Positions 46,830 to 59,014 are shown, counted from the first letter of the stretch. The stretch: 64,000 nucleotides of DNA from Macrotis lagotis (GCF_037893015.1 NC_133666.1:617816974-617880973), one strand, 5' to 3'. The notes: generated from the sequence alone by a model not told the origin. Made by a program: numbers and translations.

Positions 46830-48310
46830 ATTATAATAGCATTCATATCCTTGGGATTGTCTGAGTGGAGGAGAATGAAATAAATGTTCTTAGATAATCA
46901 CCAGACAGACAGAGGGGACCTTGAAGAGTGGAAAGAAAAATTGTGTTCACCCTTCTTAAGATTTAATTTCCACCTCCTTTCCTATCAATTCTTGCCCTTC
47001 CCTTCTCTAACTCGCCCATGTTTGTTTTCTTACTGTGTTTCTACATAGAGGGGGCAGGGTTTGATAGAACAGGGGATTCAAAAAGGGGGTCATATCTTAC
47101 CTTTGTGTGAAATTTGTGGCCAAAGCAAAATCACTCCCTACCCCTTAACTGTGTACAAGCATGGAGCTAAGTTAAAAAGTACCTTGATAGAATACCTTGC
47201 AATGAGCACCACAGTATCAATAATAAATCATTGTTAAAGTTCATTCAGGGTAGAATTCCACTTATAGCTTTAATGAAGTCACTTGATAGTGTAAAAGACT
47301 TACTGAATGGTAAAAGAGAATTGGAATTCTAGTAGTTGCCTTGTTCAACCCTCACCCATGTTCCACCAAGTCCACATGGGAATGAATGCATCTATAGTTT
47401 TCCTGGTAGTTATCTTGGTTCTAAGGAAATATTTTTGCTGATAGGGAACTTACTGTGTCCAGGAGCAGTTCAGGTCTGAATTTTAGGACTCTGGTCTCTA
47501 TCACTCACTCAGTATACACATGTACCTCATTTGGCCCTCTTGGGCTAAACAGTTAAATCTCACTCTTACATAAAAACCCTTAATTTGAAGGCATTTTATG
47601 ATGTTCAGTTTTCTCCAGTGATTTCAACTAACCCTCATGTCCTAATCCCTTTCATTCTGATTGTCTTTTGGATGTGTTCCAGTTTTTTAATTCCCACTTA
47701 AAATATGGTGCCTAGAAACACTACAAGTTTAACCATGACATATAAAAAAAGATCCTAATTTTTAAATTTCTTTTTTTCCTGAGGAAGGTATAAAAAGTTT
47801 TTCCTGAACTTCTTCTGAGGTGGATACATTAGACCAGAGATTTTGCCATACTGGATTAACCTCACAAACATCTGGATCTATGATATATCTGATAGAGACC
47901 CCAAGCAATGTGTGGTGGTAGTTCATAGTTCTTCCTGTTGGTGTCCTCAGAGGTTAATCTTACCTTAGTGATTTGTTATGCGTGTCACCAGAGAGTTCAC
48001 ACAATTCTATTTTGAAATAGTTAATAGGTTCAGCCTTATATCCCCCCATCAGGGAATTCTCAACCACCATGAATTGTGTGACATAAAAGTTAGCATTCTA
48101 TCTCAGCTTAGCTCTCAAATTTATAGAGTTGTTCCTTTAATCTAGTATTGGTTTACATAACTCTTCACATCCCATTCATCATTTTAGGGACTTCAAACAA
48201 AGTAACCTCAACCTCATTCATTCCTTTAGGAGTCTTTAGAATTTAGAGACCTACACTTTACAATTAAGGAAACTGGGACCTGGTGTGGGGAAGGACTTTA
48301 CTAAAATAAT
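46830..48310. other. Intergenic, no feature recognised
   Basis: No open frame of note, CpG island or clear repeat. Probably old decayed repeats. Confidence 0.5.
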
Positions 48311-48314
48311 ATTA

Positions 48315-48467
48315 GGAGGGGCAGCTAGATGGCACAGTGGATAGAGCACTGGCCCTGGAGTTGAGTACCTGAGTTCGGATCTGGCCTTAGACACTTAATA
48401 ATTACCTAGCTGTGTGGCCTTGGGCAAGCCACTTTTAACCCCAATGCCTTGCAAAACCTAAAATAAA
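48315..48467 (+). mobile_element. tRNA-derived SINE
   Basis: A complete SINE with a small internal deletion ('cctggagttgagtacctg'). Confidence 0.9.
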
Positions 48468-49309
48468 AATCATATTGGGAATAAATATCAGAGTCCAGAC
48501 TTGAACCTATATCTTCCATCTAGTTCTCTTATTCCTGAAGTCTTGTGGTCAGAAACTTATTTGACCCATGGTTTTATTCATGCTTCCTAGGTTGACATTT
48601 GTCATTTTTGTTTCTAGTCTGGATAGCACATTTGGCCCTCTAATTCCTTCATCTCAATTTTTATATTCTATGATTCTAATATTGAGTTTTCCAGGATGAT
48701 TGATTCACCTGATAAATTATGTTTCATCAGTGAGAGTTTAAGGAATGGAATCCTCTCTCCAGTTCTCCCTCTCAAAGTAATGTTCTTTTATTATAAAACA
48801 GCTTTTTAAAGCTCAGGTTTTACCTACTAGTTCCAATAGTGAGTATTGTGGGTATTTTGGGGTGTGTGTGTGTGTGTGTGTGCGCATGCATGCTTGGAAA
48901 AAAGCAAATGCTTAAAGTAAAAGGCACAGTCCCAGCAGGTTTCAGTCTATATCAAGTTCGCCATGATAGATAACTTACCATCTATCAAGGTAGCAAATTT
49001 CATTTTTCAACAACTCTTAATTCTTTCCTGAATGTGGCAAGACCACTATATTCAAGGTCCAGGAACCCTTCCTCTGGTAACAGTTCCAATTGTGTTCTCA
49101 TTCCTTCAACTACTGAGATCTAGTAAATTCCTTTCACTGAAATACTATTTCTTTATCCCTATTACTCCTTCCCTCTGCCCTTGGTTATCTTCTTTTAGGC
49201 CTCACTTTTCAATGCATAAGTTAAAATATAAGTAAGGCCTACTTTTAAGCATTTACTTCCTTGATTATTATAAAACATCCCTTAAGTTCCCCAATTCTAT
49301 AGTAAACTG

Positions 49310-49445
49310 GATGGTCATCTAATATAAATTTTGCAGATGAGAAAATAGCTCAGAAAAGTTGTGACTTGCCCAAAGTCACATGGTAGTAAGTAGGAGACTC
49401 AACAGACTTTGTATCCAAGCCTTACCAGTACACTCTACTACCTCT
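49310..49445 (-). mobile_element. MIR-type SINE fragment
   Basis: 'ttttgcagatgagaaaatagctcagaaaagttgtgacttgcccaaagtcac' is a reversed MIR core. Confidence 0.6.
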
Positions 49446-49829
49446 ATTTGTTAGGAAATTCTTATATTGAATAAAAATCTTACTCCCTATGATTTCTAGC
49501 CTTTGGTCTTATTTCTGCCTTCCTAGGAACAAGAGGAATATGTCTTGCTCCTCATAGAATCATATACTCTCATTATAGTAAGACATGTCACCTCAGCTGA
49601 GCCATACCCAAAACATGAATCCATTAACAGAATGATCATTTTTTTTCATTGAATCTCAAGTCTGTTCTTCAGGCTAAACAATACCACTAATGTCAAATTT
49701 CCAATGACAGTTTTAAGTTCAATATCCTGAGTGCCCTTCACCAGGTAGGTAATGCAGGCAGAAGATGCTTTAAGCTATACAATGAGTAGGCTATATATCA
49801 ATGTGTCTTCAGGGCAGGAATGGAGTCAT

Positions 49830-50090
49830 AAGTCATATATTTAGAGCTAGAAGGGAATTAGAGGTCATCTATTCAGAGACTCATAGACTTATAGCAGGAC
49901 TGGAGAGGACAAACTGCCAACCCCCTCATTTTTTCAGATGATGAAACCAAGGCTCTTGAAAGGCCAGTTGGTCAGCCTCCCCCAATCTCTGCCTCATGTT
50001 ACAGTGATATAACTAGTGAATAGTAGAAATGATATTTGAATGAAGATCCTTTTCCTCCAAATTGAGTGGTCATATCACTATACACTGAGG
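49830..50090 (-). mobile_element. MIR/THER-type SINE
   Basis: 'tagagctagaagggaattagaggtcatctattcag' and 'tcagatgatgaaaccaaggctcttgaaaggcc' are in reversed order, with small insertions. Confidence 0.5.
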
Positions 50091-50264
50091 CTTCCGTTGT
50101 GGGACAGCTCTGACAGTAATTGTGCCTTCAAGTTGTTTACGATACTTTAAATTGCTGGTCAAGGAGGTGTTGATTACTAGGTTTATAGACTCTTCCTAAA
50201 TCCCCAAATCACCTGAAGCACCTGAAAGGGCAGAGAAACAAAAGCTATCATTAAGTATTGTGTT

Positions 50265-50370
50265 TTACTGTTTACAGAACATGATTTTCATAATAGTTCT
50301 ACAAAATAAACAATGTAGTCCATCCTCATTTTACAAGTGAGGAAAGTGGAATTCTTAGCAGTTAACTAAA
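50265..50370 (-). mobile_element. MIR-type SINE fragment
   Basis: 'attttcataatagttctacaaaataaacaatgtagtccatcctcattttacaagtgaggaaa' is a reversed MIR core. Confidence 0.5.
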
Positions 50371-50999
50371 TTCTATGTATTTTGGAAGTTGTAAGAGATG
50401 AATGCAAACAAGTCAGTATCACTTTTTCCAAAGACCCATTAGAGTTCTGTCACTGATTGTGTGAGAGGATAAGCTCATATTCTCCATGTGGGAAGGAGAC
50501 TTAGATTCCCTTGCTCTCCCCATTCTGATCTTTCAACTGACTTTTAAATTTTCTTTTTCAGTGCTTCTTTCCCCTCTTATTCATTCATTCATGTTCATTT
50601 TTCAAATTTTTGTTAAGCACTTATTGCCACCAGGATTTGTTTTTAGGGTTAAAGACAAGAAAGCACTCTTGCCTTCTCAAATGTGGACATAATGATTGCT
50701 AATAGGAGTAGAAAAAAAATAACATTTGTTTAAGATAAAACTGATAAAAACTTAAAAAGAAGCAGTTTCTCAATCAAAATGTTAAGAAAAGACTGAAGAC
50801 CTTGCTTCATTTTCCACTTGCTTACACACCTTTGGACTTCAGCATGGCCCAGGTACTGGTACTCATTCATCAGTATCTTCTGCTCCTCAATCCCCTTGGA
50901 TTGGAGAACCTCTAAGGATACTGCTCAGGCCAACCATCTCTTCATTTCCTGGTTACTCTTTCAGACTTATCCACGTTTCAGGTATTTTCCCCTGCACTG

Positions 51000-51120
51000 C
51001 ACCCCATCCTTTTCAGTTTTATTTTCCTTGAAAATAGGAACTTTCTTTTTCATATTTGTATCCTTAGCACTTAGAACATACAGCCTGGCCCATATGAAGT
51101 GCTTAGTGAGTATGACTGAT
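51000..51120 (+). mobile_element. L2-like LINE 3' end
   Basis: 'ttccttgaaaataggaactttc' ... 'tgtatccttagcacttagaac' is the L2 3' terminus in forward orientation. Confidence 0.6.
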
Positions 51121-51129
51121 CAGATAGAG

Positions 51130-53280
51130 AACTACCCTTCAGAAGGTGGCACAATAACTGAGTTAATTCACCTGTGACTTTTAAAATTCATAAAAAAAAT
51201 AAAAATCATAACTGAGAAATGGCCAGTCAAATAACTTTTGGGGACCATAAGAAGACTATCTAAGGACTACTGGAGTAATCTTGACAGAAAGGTGCATCTT
51301 TTGAATTTTGCATCATAAATTAGAGATAGGTCATTGGGTATGAAGAGGCACTGATCTGAGCTTTAGAAGCTATAGGCCATAGGAGAAGAAAGCTATGAGG
51401 AAAGAAAAAGAGGTGGCTGGCTAAGAGAATAGAGAAAACTGAATACAAGAGGAGTTGGAGACAGAAGACCCAAGAAGGCAGCTGAGGAGCTATTTACAGA
51501 AGACAGAATGTGGCAAGCAAACAGGTGCTTAGTCCATTGAGAGAGATGAAAGGCTGCCTGGCAGACTGTGTAGTTGCTAAAAGTTCAATATGGAGAGCTG
51601 TCTGAGCTTATATACTCTAATGTAATCTATTACCTGAAAGAGGGGATTTCTCTCAAGTGGTACTTTGTTGATTTTTTTTTGCTGTCTCAGGTTTGAGAAA
51701 GAGAAAAGAAAAAGAAAGGTTTTACATTTGCTTTGCAGTGAGAAGAGGTTTGGCTTTCCTGAGAGCTGACAGTATAAAACATAAACATCTACTTTTTTGG
51801 AAAAAATGACTGGGGAAGGATTCTTGACCATAATTGTTATCTTTGGCTTGAAAAGGAGAAAGTCCTCAAAATCCTAAAACATATATGAGGAGTTTGACAG
51901 TTCTCAGCATCTTCCTAAGAATAGTTGTGTGTGAAGAGTCTGTTTTAGTAGACCAAGAGTAGTAGCAGAGAAGGAGTTTGTAGCATCATACCAAAGTCAG
52001 CTAGGCTTGTGAAGGCCTGAACACGTAAGTTCCCTTACTAATGTGCCCCCCCCCCACCGCTAGACTTCTGTAAAGGTCTTCCCATAAACATTTTGTGTGT
52101 TGGTAAAGAGTGTGGCCCTGGTTTGTTGTGGTTCAACTTGATTACTCCTACACTCATCTTCTGCTAAGTAAATATGATTATCTTGTCTACTGCTGAGAAA
52201 AGATTATGATTGTTCCTGTTTTTGCCTTCCAATGAATAAATATTACAATTATTCTTGCTTTTGCCTTACTAAGTAAATGTTCCTTGTTTAAGAGTTAACT
52301 GTCACTGTGACTGATTAGATGGAACTGGGAGGCTCACAGGTGGGGGGGGGGCTCAGTCTATAAGCTGAAATGTATTCACTCTTCCTTCACCCCACTCCAT
52401 ATAAACACAGTAGCTTTACCCTCTGATCCTTAGAGAGAAGAGAGTAAGAGGTGTTATCCTGTGGTTGTGGTAGCTGTCAGCCCTCACTTGGTTGGGGCTG
52501 GAGAGAGAGAAGCCTACAGGGAGTCACCAAGACCCCAGAAAGACAGATGATGCTTAACTGCATCTACAGGATACACTAGCAAGAGGCATCAGCCAGGTAT
52601 ATACCTGGATAATGTGTCCCTTGGGGGAAGCGCAGGCTTTCAAAGACACAATTGTTGTAGTTTCATCAAGGAGGCCCCCCCCACACACACACACAAAACT
52701 GATATGAAATAAAAAATAACAGCCATGAGAACACGTCCCATCCCTCAAAAAAGGCAGCTACATCTGTGGGAGGGGTCTGCACCTAGCTGGGTCTCGACTG
52801 CTCCCCTTCTCGGTCAGGATCTTTCGCCCAGTCCCATCTGCCCTATCCCCACCAGATTAGAAAGGCCCTTGTTATTCCCACTTATCCTCCCCTGAGTGGG
52901 AGAAGGAAGATAGAGCAGAAAGTAGTTGGGAGGCCCAGACTCAGATACACTTTCTCTAACTGCTGCACAGTGTAGCCATCCTTTGACTTAGCTAATGGAC
53001 GCCCCCCACCCTCCACCCTCCACTGCTGCATTCCTTCCCCAATCCCGAGTCACCTCCAGCTCTCAGATTCTATGGAATGAGAAAGAGAAGCCAAAAGCAT
53101 CCTAGAATGGCATGGGATTTCTTTGTCCCCGGTCTCTCTTACATCTCCCCCACACCCCCCCACGTCTGAGTAAGATCTTGCTCTGCCCTTTTCCATCTCA
53201 GAAGAATTTACCCAGGCTGGACAGAACTTTCAGACCTCCCAATTGATAACCCATAGAGACATCATATTTATATCTTGCTC
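51130..53280. other. Intergenic, unclassified
   Basis: No gene seen. The 52080-52560 part has AATAAA, a TATA-like CCATATAAAC and short internal repeats ('aagtaaat') that could belong to an old LTR, but no matching partner or target duplication was found. A C-run and CA repeat are at 52674-52696. Confidence 0.35.
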
Positions 53281-53289
53281 TGATTTTTT

Positions 53290-53480
53290 TTTCAGAATAA
53301 ATAAACATTAAAGACCTATTTATCTCTAAGTACTAGGAATACAAAAAGAGGCAAAAGTCAGACCTTGTCCTCAAGGAACTTAGGGGGAGACAACAAGCAA
53401 ATAATATAAAAAGCAAGATATCTATATATACTAGATATATAGGATGTAATTAACAGAGCACCAAGATTAAGAAGGGAAAG
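53290..53480 (-). mobile_element. L2-like LINE 3' fragment
   Basis: 'ctctaagtactaggaatacaaaaag' and 'gaccttgtcctcaaggaacttaggggg' match the reversed L2 3' end. Confidence 0.6.
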
Positions 53481-53654
53481 ACTTGTTATTTTACTTTTGA
53501 TAATTCTAAATTTTATGTAATGAATGAACCGACTTAATTGATATTGAGCTTCCCTGTTACTGGAAGGAAAGGGTATCTAATCACCTCTAGAGAATGTTAC
53601 ATAGGGCATTCATACAGTGTATAAGTTCCAAGAACACTTCCAATTCTGTGATTC

Positions 53655-53798
53655 TAGCTAGGTGGCTCAGTAAATAGAGCCCTGGAGTCAAGAGAACCTG
53701 AGTTCAAATGTGACCTCAGACTTAATAATTACCTGTGTGGCCTTGGCCAAGTCACTTAACCCCATTGCCTTGCAAAAACCAAAATAAATAAATAATTC
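53655..53798 (+). mobile_element. tRNA-derived SINE
   Basis: Complete apart from a short deletion after 'tagagccctggagtc'. The tail is 'aaaataaataaataa'. Confidence 0.88.
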
Positions 53799-54039
53799 CA
53801 TGCCAATAAAGAAAATCTAATATTACTAAGTAATTTAATGTTGGTAGACTATGTATTGTAGAACAGTTGCTAATCTCCAATGATAAATGGGGTTTCTTCC
53901 CTAGGTGTTCCCTCCATCAGTGAAATTACTGATAAAGATAAAAATTCTATTTGGATTCATCCTTCCAGTGTAAGATTGGTTAAAGATCTCAACTCCCAGT
54001 TATTATTCAGTATAATGTCTTTTTGAAGGGTTAACATGG

Positions 54040-54570
54040 TATAATAAACAAAATTCTGCCTCTCATTCTGTGGCAAAATAGAACTTCCTCTGGTATTTAA
54101 AGCCTTTTACAATCTGTCTCTAGCCTAACTCTACATACTTATTCCCCCTCACCCACATAACAGTCAAGCAGACTTCCTTGTTTACAATTAACATTCCATC
54201 TCCTGTTAGGGTGCCATTACAGGAGCTGTCCCCATGCCTTAAATTCTTTTCAGCCTCAGCCCTTCTACCCTCCTTTTTGAATCTCTAGTTTCATTCAAGA
54301 CCTAGTTTAGATACCACTTCATACAAAGAGCCTTTCTTGATGCCTTTCCTGCCCTTCCCTCCTAGGCCTCAGTTGTTAGAATTCTTTTATCTTTCTCTCT
54401 AGAAATAACTTTAGATTTACTCATCTGGATATATGTATCTCTCTAATGGATTCTAAACTCCTCAAGAGCAAGGACAATGTCATGGTTCTCTTTGTATCCC
54501 TGGTATCTAGCACAGTAACTTGTAATATATAGGAGGTGTTTAATTATGCTTATTGAATTGTTTGTGGACA
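54040..54570 (+). mobile_element. L2-like LINE 3' end
   Basis: 'taaagccttttacaatctgtc', 'tcaagacctagtttagataccactt', 'tttcttgatgcctttcc', 'ctcctcaagagcaaggac' and 'tggtatctagcacag' follow the L2 3' order. Confidence 0.75.
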
Positions 54571-54704
54571 AGTCACTTGCCTGTGCCAGTTTCTTCGTTG
54601 AATGTGTAAAATCTGTAATATCTACTTTATAGAGGGTTTTTTGAGACTTAAATGTGCTTTACAGATCTTAAAATGTTAATACTATTGAATCAGTTGGATC
54701 ATAA

Positions 54705-55363
54705 TGTTGCCACTGGGATTTTTGGGGTCACCAGAAAAGCATAGGAATTTGGGGACCACTGAAAAGCAAAAGATTGTATGCTCTCTGGGATGTCAAAACT
54801 GCTAAGGATTTTATTATAGCAAATTATTACAGATATACAGATCAAAATTCCTAGAAAAAGCAGTAATCACTTCAATAATAAACTAGGTGAAGTTTGAGGG
54901 AGAGAGAGAAACAGCCCCAGGCCACATGGCATGCAGGCTCATGGTGAACCACCAGGGTCCTTGCATAGGAGCACATGACCTGGGAAGGAAAGAGAGATGT
55001 AGACATCCTGCAAGAGAGAGAATCAAGAAGAGACCAAAAGGGGCCGTGTTTCCTGTTAAATAGTCTTCAGTGATAAGTCGGGCGGGGTGGGGTGGGGTGG
55101 GGCACTTGGGAAGTGGTCCTACACCTAGGGCCAGGCATCTTCCAATGGCAGGCTATGTACAAGTTCCTTCCTGTCCCAAGGTGTGTCACCTCTAAGTTCA
55201 ACATGTCATTTCTGGTCAGGCTAGTGTCTCACTGGTCCTTCCTGTCCCAGGGTTAAGTGGAGGAGAAAAAGATGGACAAGATTCAAAACAACAGGGTCAA
55301 GGGGAGACAGGATACAATCAACAGGGGGTCAGTTTACATCTCGGGAGCAAACAGCCCTCCACA
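54705..55363 (-). mobile_element. Candidate solo LTR (unclassified)
   Basis: Read on the - strand the segment starts TGTGGAGGGC and ends GGCAACA (TG...CA), about 660 bp, with an AATAAA in the same orientation (about 54815). The flanks ATAA / ATTA are only a weak match for a target duplication. Not related by eye to the ERV LTRs at 5.8 kb. Confidence 0.4.
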
Positions 55364-55496
55364 ATTAAGATTTTAGCAGCATTAAAGCTACATTTATAAG
55401 TCTCTGCATCAATGTTTTCAGCAACCACATTCCTCAGTACAGATTAAAAGGATCTCAGCTGGATAATAGTTAGCAGCATGAGCTTTTGGCAGTTGT

Positions 55497-55855
55497 TTGT
55501 CCTTCAGTTTTGAATTAGACCATGACATCAGGGAGGTGATACCATGACATGCATGTGAATTGGATTTGAATGAGGGGGTGCTGTGCTAAGTCACCCGCCA
55601 CACCTGTGCAGTAGACAGAGCACTGGTCAGCCTCAGATACTGGATACTTACTGGTTATGTGACCTTAGGCAAATCACTTAACCCTGATTGCCTGGCATCC
55701 AGGGCAATTTCCAGTCATCCTGGTTCATATCTGGCCACTGGACCCAGATGACTCTGAAGGAGAAATCCAATTCCTGTGCCTTTGTGTTGGCATCACCTCC
55801 CTGATGTCATGGTCTTCTTTGAGAACAAACATCATCGTCATGATCCTCAGTTGAG
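55497..55855. repeat. Head-to-head inverted SINE arrangement
   Basis: A perfect 22-bp inverted repeat lies at 55519-55540 and 55792-55813 (each arm contains GACATCAGGGAGGTGAT or its complement). Left of about 55600 a SINE leader reads forward; from 55855 leftwards the same SINE type reads in reverse, with 'gtgaccttaggcaaatcacttaaccctgattgcc' as its core. Confidence 0.75.
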
Positions 55856-56284
55856 AGGTAGGATTGATTTGCTCTGTACACAGGATGTTCTTAAGAAATG
55901 TTTTTTGAAATTCTTTATATTCTTAAGGCTTTTAAAGACAGGTCATTGACTTTGTTGTCTGAGAGTAACCAAGATTTAGAGGCTGTATGAAGCTTGATTG
56001 AAAGGAATTGGGCATTTAAAATATGGAGATGGTGAGGAAGAAGACAGAATAAAAGCTACCTTGGGAAAGCTGTCTATTTGAAAGAAGACTCAAAATTCTT
56101 TTGGGGAGTAGATGGAATGATAACTAAGGAGAGAAAACAAAGCTGCTCAGTTTTTATTTTGCTTCTATTTTTACTCCAAGGAGAAAGACCTTTGTACTGG
56201 GAAGAAGGGAACAAAATGTCTAATGCAGTTGATAAGTAAGGAGATAGTAAATCATCTGACCCAAATCAATAGCATCTTCTCGTA

Positions 56285-56287
56285 CTG

Positions 56288-56334
<47 letters not shown>
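56285..56334. repeat. (TG)n microsatellite
   Basis: About 23 uninterrupted TG units. Confidence 0.97.
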
Positions 56335-56335
<1 letters not shown>

Positions 56336-56884
56336 TTGCTGAGCTGCTGGCAACCTTTGAAAAATTGTGTACCACAGAAGTGACCACCTCGAATAGAGGG
56401 GGAAGGAGTATTTATACATTAAAAAGAACAAGGGGATCATTTGCTCACAAATAAGTCATTGATACAACAGCTAAAGGAGATGGCTATCATCTCCCCCTTA
56501 TTTAATATTTAACAAATACCCGAAACCTATGGGGTTCTCACAAAGATAACTGTCCAGGCTTCCCAAATTCTTACCAGCCGCCTTCCTGTGATTGTTAGCA
56601 CAGTTAACAGTAGGAGAGATTCGTGATCCTTAGTGGTGGTGACCTGAGCATTTAGGCTTTGGTCAGTAGCGTGAGTTGTAAAACTCAGAAACTTTGACAA
56701 ACTTCATGCAATGATGTATCATTATGTATCAACGTCACGAATGTTTCATATATGTAAATACCCACATATGATCCACTTACAGACTGCACACATACACAGC
56801 TATAGCTACGGCTCTCTCTAAGCACATGCGGCGTGCCAGCCCGGCGCCAGCCCTCCTCCGCAGTCCAGACCCAGCCTCAGCCGT

Positions 56885-56955
56885 TCACCAGCTGCAGGAC
56901 CCTGGGCAAGTCATAGCCCCCGGCTGCCTCAGTTTCCCCCTCTGTAACACGAGCT
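56885..56955 (+). mobile_element. MIR SINE core inside CpG island 2
   Basis: 'ggaccctgggcaagtcatag' and 'cctcagtttccccctctgtaac' are the MIR core in forward orientation, here in CpG-rich context. Confidence 0.65.
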
Positions 56956-57464
56956 GTGGAAAGACAACGCGGCTTTGCTCTCCCGTAGCTTCGCCAAGAG
57001 GCGGCCAAGGCGGGGTCCACAGGCATGGCCCCCGAGCGCGCGAGGCTGCACAGAGAGGGGGGCCGCCGGCGGCCTAGAGCGCCCCGGATGTTGGCTGCGG
57101 GCGGCGGCCCCTCCCCGCGCCCTTCCGGCCGGCGCCGCACTGCGGTTTGGCGATCGCGGCTGGCGGAGCGCGGGGGCGGCGGTAACATTGTTCCCGGCGC
57201 GGCTACTTTGTATCCTTCCTCCCGCGGGCTAAGGGCGGGGCGGGCGGGGGGCGCTCCCAGGGGCTCGCGCTCGGGCTCTCCCCGCCCCCACCTCGGCGCG
57301 CCCCGCCCCAGGCCCGGCGCCGCTTGGGTAATGCTCGTCCCCTCCCCCGCCCCTCCCCCGCCCCGGGCCTGCCCCTCCCCCGCCCCGGGCCGGGGCCGGG
57401 CTGGCTGAGGCCGGGCTGGGCCCCCGCGCCGTCTCCCCGCCCACTCGCGCCTGTCTCCCCGCAG

Positions 57465-57539
57465 GGCGCAGCGGAAAGACCCCAGCGGGGGCTCCCTGGA
57501 GGAGCGAGCGGCCCGCGGAGATCCCAGACTCCGGGAGCG
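57465..57539 (+). other. Candidate noncoding 5' exon of ZNF gene 2
   Basis: A pyrimidine-rich stretch ending CCCCGCAG (AG at 57463-57464) and a donor GCG|GTAGGT at 57540 bound a 75-nt GC-rich segment with no ATG in frame with the coding exon. It could be an internal 5' UTR exon, or the 3' end of a longer first exon that starts inside the island. Only the donor is needed for the gene model. Confidence 0.45.
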
Positions 57540-57620
57540 GTAGGTGGGCCCGGGGCCCTCGAGAGCCCCGGGCAGCGGAGGGGGCGGGGCCGCCCCTTTG
57601 AAGCCACAAAGACCGGGTTC

Positions 57621-57948
57621 TTTTTTTTTTTAAGATTTTATTTCTTTTGAGTTTTACCATTTTCCCCCATTCTCGCTTCCCTCCCCCACCCCCCAGAAGG
57701 CAGTCTGCCAGTGGATACATTGTTTCCATGTTGTCCATTGATCTCGGGAGAAATCCTGCCCTCCTGGAAGAAACAAAGTATAAGTGATCCCAGGATCGGG
57801 CAATGAGACAGCAGGTCTTTTCCTAAATTAAAGGGAATACTCCTTGGTCTTTGTTCAAACTCCACAGTTGTTTCTCCGTATACAGATGGTCTTCTCCATC
57901 GCAGACAGCCCCAAATCGTCCCTGGTTGTTGCCCTGATGGAATGAGCC
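57621..57948 (-). mobile_element. 5'-truncated young LINE-1 3' end at the edge of CpG island 2
   Basis: Poly(T), then the same LINE-1 3' UTR as 41938-42484. Flanked by AAAGACCGGGTTCTT (57608-57622) and AAAGACTGGGTTCTT (57949-57963), one mismatch. Confidence 0.9.
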
Positions 57949-58089
57949 AAAGACTGGGTTCTTAAACAGCACGAGCCAGGGAAGGGATGGATTTGAGCTC
58001 GGGCTCATTCAGTTGTCTGTCCACAGAGTCCCACTTCTTTTTCTAGAACAAACGGGGAAGGGATGAACAACTATATCGTGCCTGTTAAT

Positions 58090-58270
58090 AAGGGCTTTAG
58101 AAATGATATCTCACTGGATCAGCTCATCAAACCCAGGAGAGAGGTGCCCTTACGACCCTCGTTTTATAGTTGAGACAAACCGATTAAGTGACTCGTCCGA
58201 GGTCACACAGCTAGTAAGTGTCTGAGGCTGCATTCTGACCACCGGACAAATGCAGGCTTCCTCTGTGGTG
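58090..58270 (-). mobile_element. MIR-type SINE
   Basis: 'cctcgttttatagttgagacaaaccgattaagtgactcgtccgaggtcacacagctagtaag' is a reversed MIR. Confidence 0.7.
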
Positions 58271-58389
58271 GCTCTTAGAATCATTGAATAGTAAAGACAA
58301 AACTTTGTTCAAAGGAATTATTTGGGTCATTCATTTGGCAAATATTAAGTCAACACTTACTTAGTAGTCACCCTCTGTGGGGGAGAGAA

Positions 58390-58700
58390 TGCTTGACTGA
58401 GATCATAGCTTCATAGATTTAAATCTGGAAGAATCTTAGAGATTCAGAGATGTCAGACTTACTCCAGAGTGGGATGGGATGCTGTTGAACCAGATTAGAA
58501 CGATGCTGGGAAATGTTTAACACAACAAATACAAATACAATACAATATAATGTTAACCTTACGGTTTTCTAAATCAGTACGCATCCAAAAGAAATTCATT
58601 TCTTTTTGAGTTTGACACCACTGTTGTAAGCCAACCTTTTTCATTTTTCAGAGGAAGAAACATAGATCCAGTGAATTACTTCCCTAAAATCACAAGCCCT
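58390..58700 (-). mobile_element. MIR/THER-type fragments
   Basis: 'catagatttaaatctggaagaatcttagag' and 'ttttcagaggaagaaacatagatccagtgaattacttcccta' are reversed pieces around an AT-rich insert. Confidence 0.45.
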
Positions 58701-58852
58701 GGACCTGAGGCCCTTCATATCCTTCCTCCAGACATCTAAGGTGGGGGTGGGATGAGGGTAAGTGGGGGTGGTTAGGGGATTTACTGTGCTTAACTGTGCT
58801 CATTTCTGATCAGACAAAAAAACCGAGATGGTAACCCTCAAGGAGCTAACAT

Positions 58853-59014
58853 TTTTTTTAGGGTTTTTTTTTTTTTTGCAAGGCAAATGGGGTTAAGTGG
58901 CTTGCCCAAGGCCACACAGCTAGGTAATTATTAAGTGTCTGAGACCAGATTTGAACCCAGGTACTCCTGACCCCAGGGCCCGTGCTTTATCCACTGCACC
59001 ACCTAGCCGCCCCC
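58853..59014 (-). mobile_element. tRNA-derived SINE in intron of gene 2
   Basis: A reversed SINE flanked by AAGGAGCTAACATT / AGGAACTAACATT. Confidence 0.92.

Larger units (their letters stand above)
56815..57610. promoter_or_regulatory. CpG island 2 / probable promoter of ZNF gene 2
   Basis: CpG-dense, GC-rich sequence extends from about 56.82 to 57.61 kb, with several GC boxes (for example around 57235-57242 and 57585-57592) and no TATA box. Its upstream edge contains a MIR SINE core (about 56885-56950) absorbed into the island. A young LINE-1 3' end is inserted directly at its downstream edge. It is the only CpG-rich block upstream of gene 2 and is oriented for it. Confidence 0.75.

Noticed and set aside
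52080..52560. A second candidate LTR (TATA-like and AATAAA motifs)
   Set aside because: No TG...CA boundaries, target duplication or partner found, so left as unclassified intergenic sequence.
56877..57738. Open frames up to 169 codons on both strands in CpG island 2
   Set aside because: GC-driven, no domain. Some run into the LINE-1 tail.
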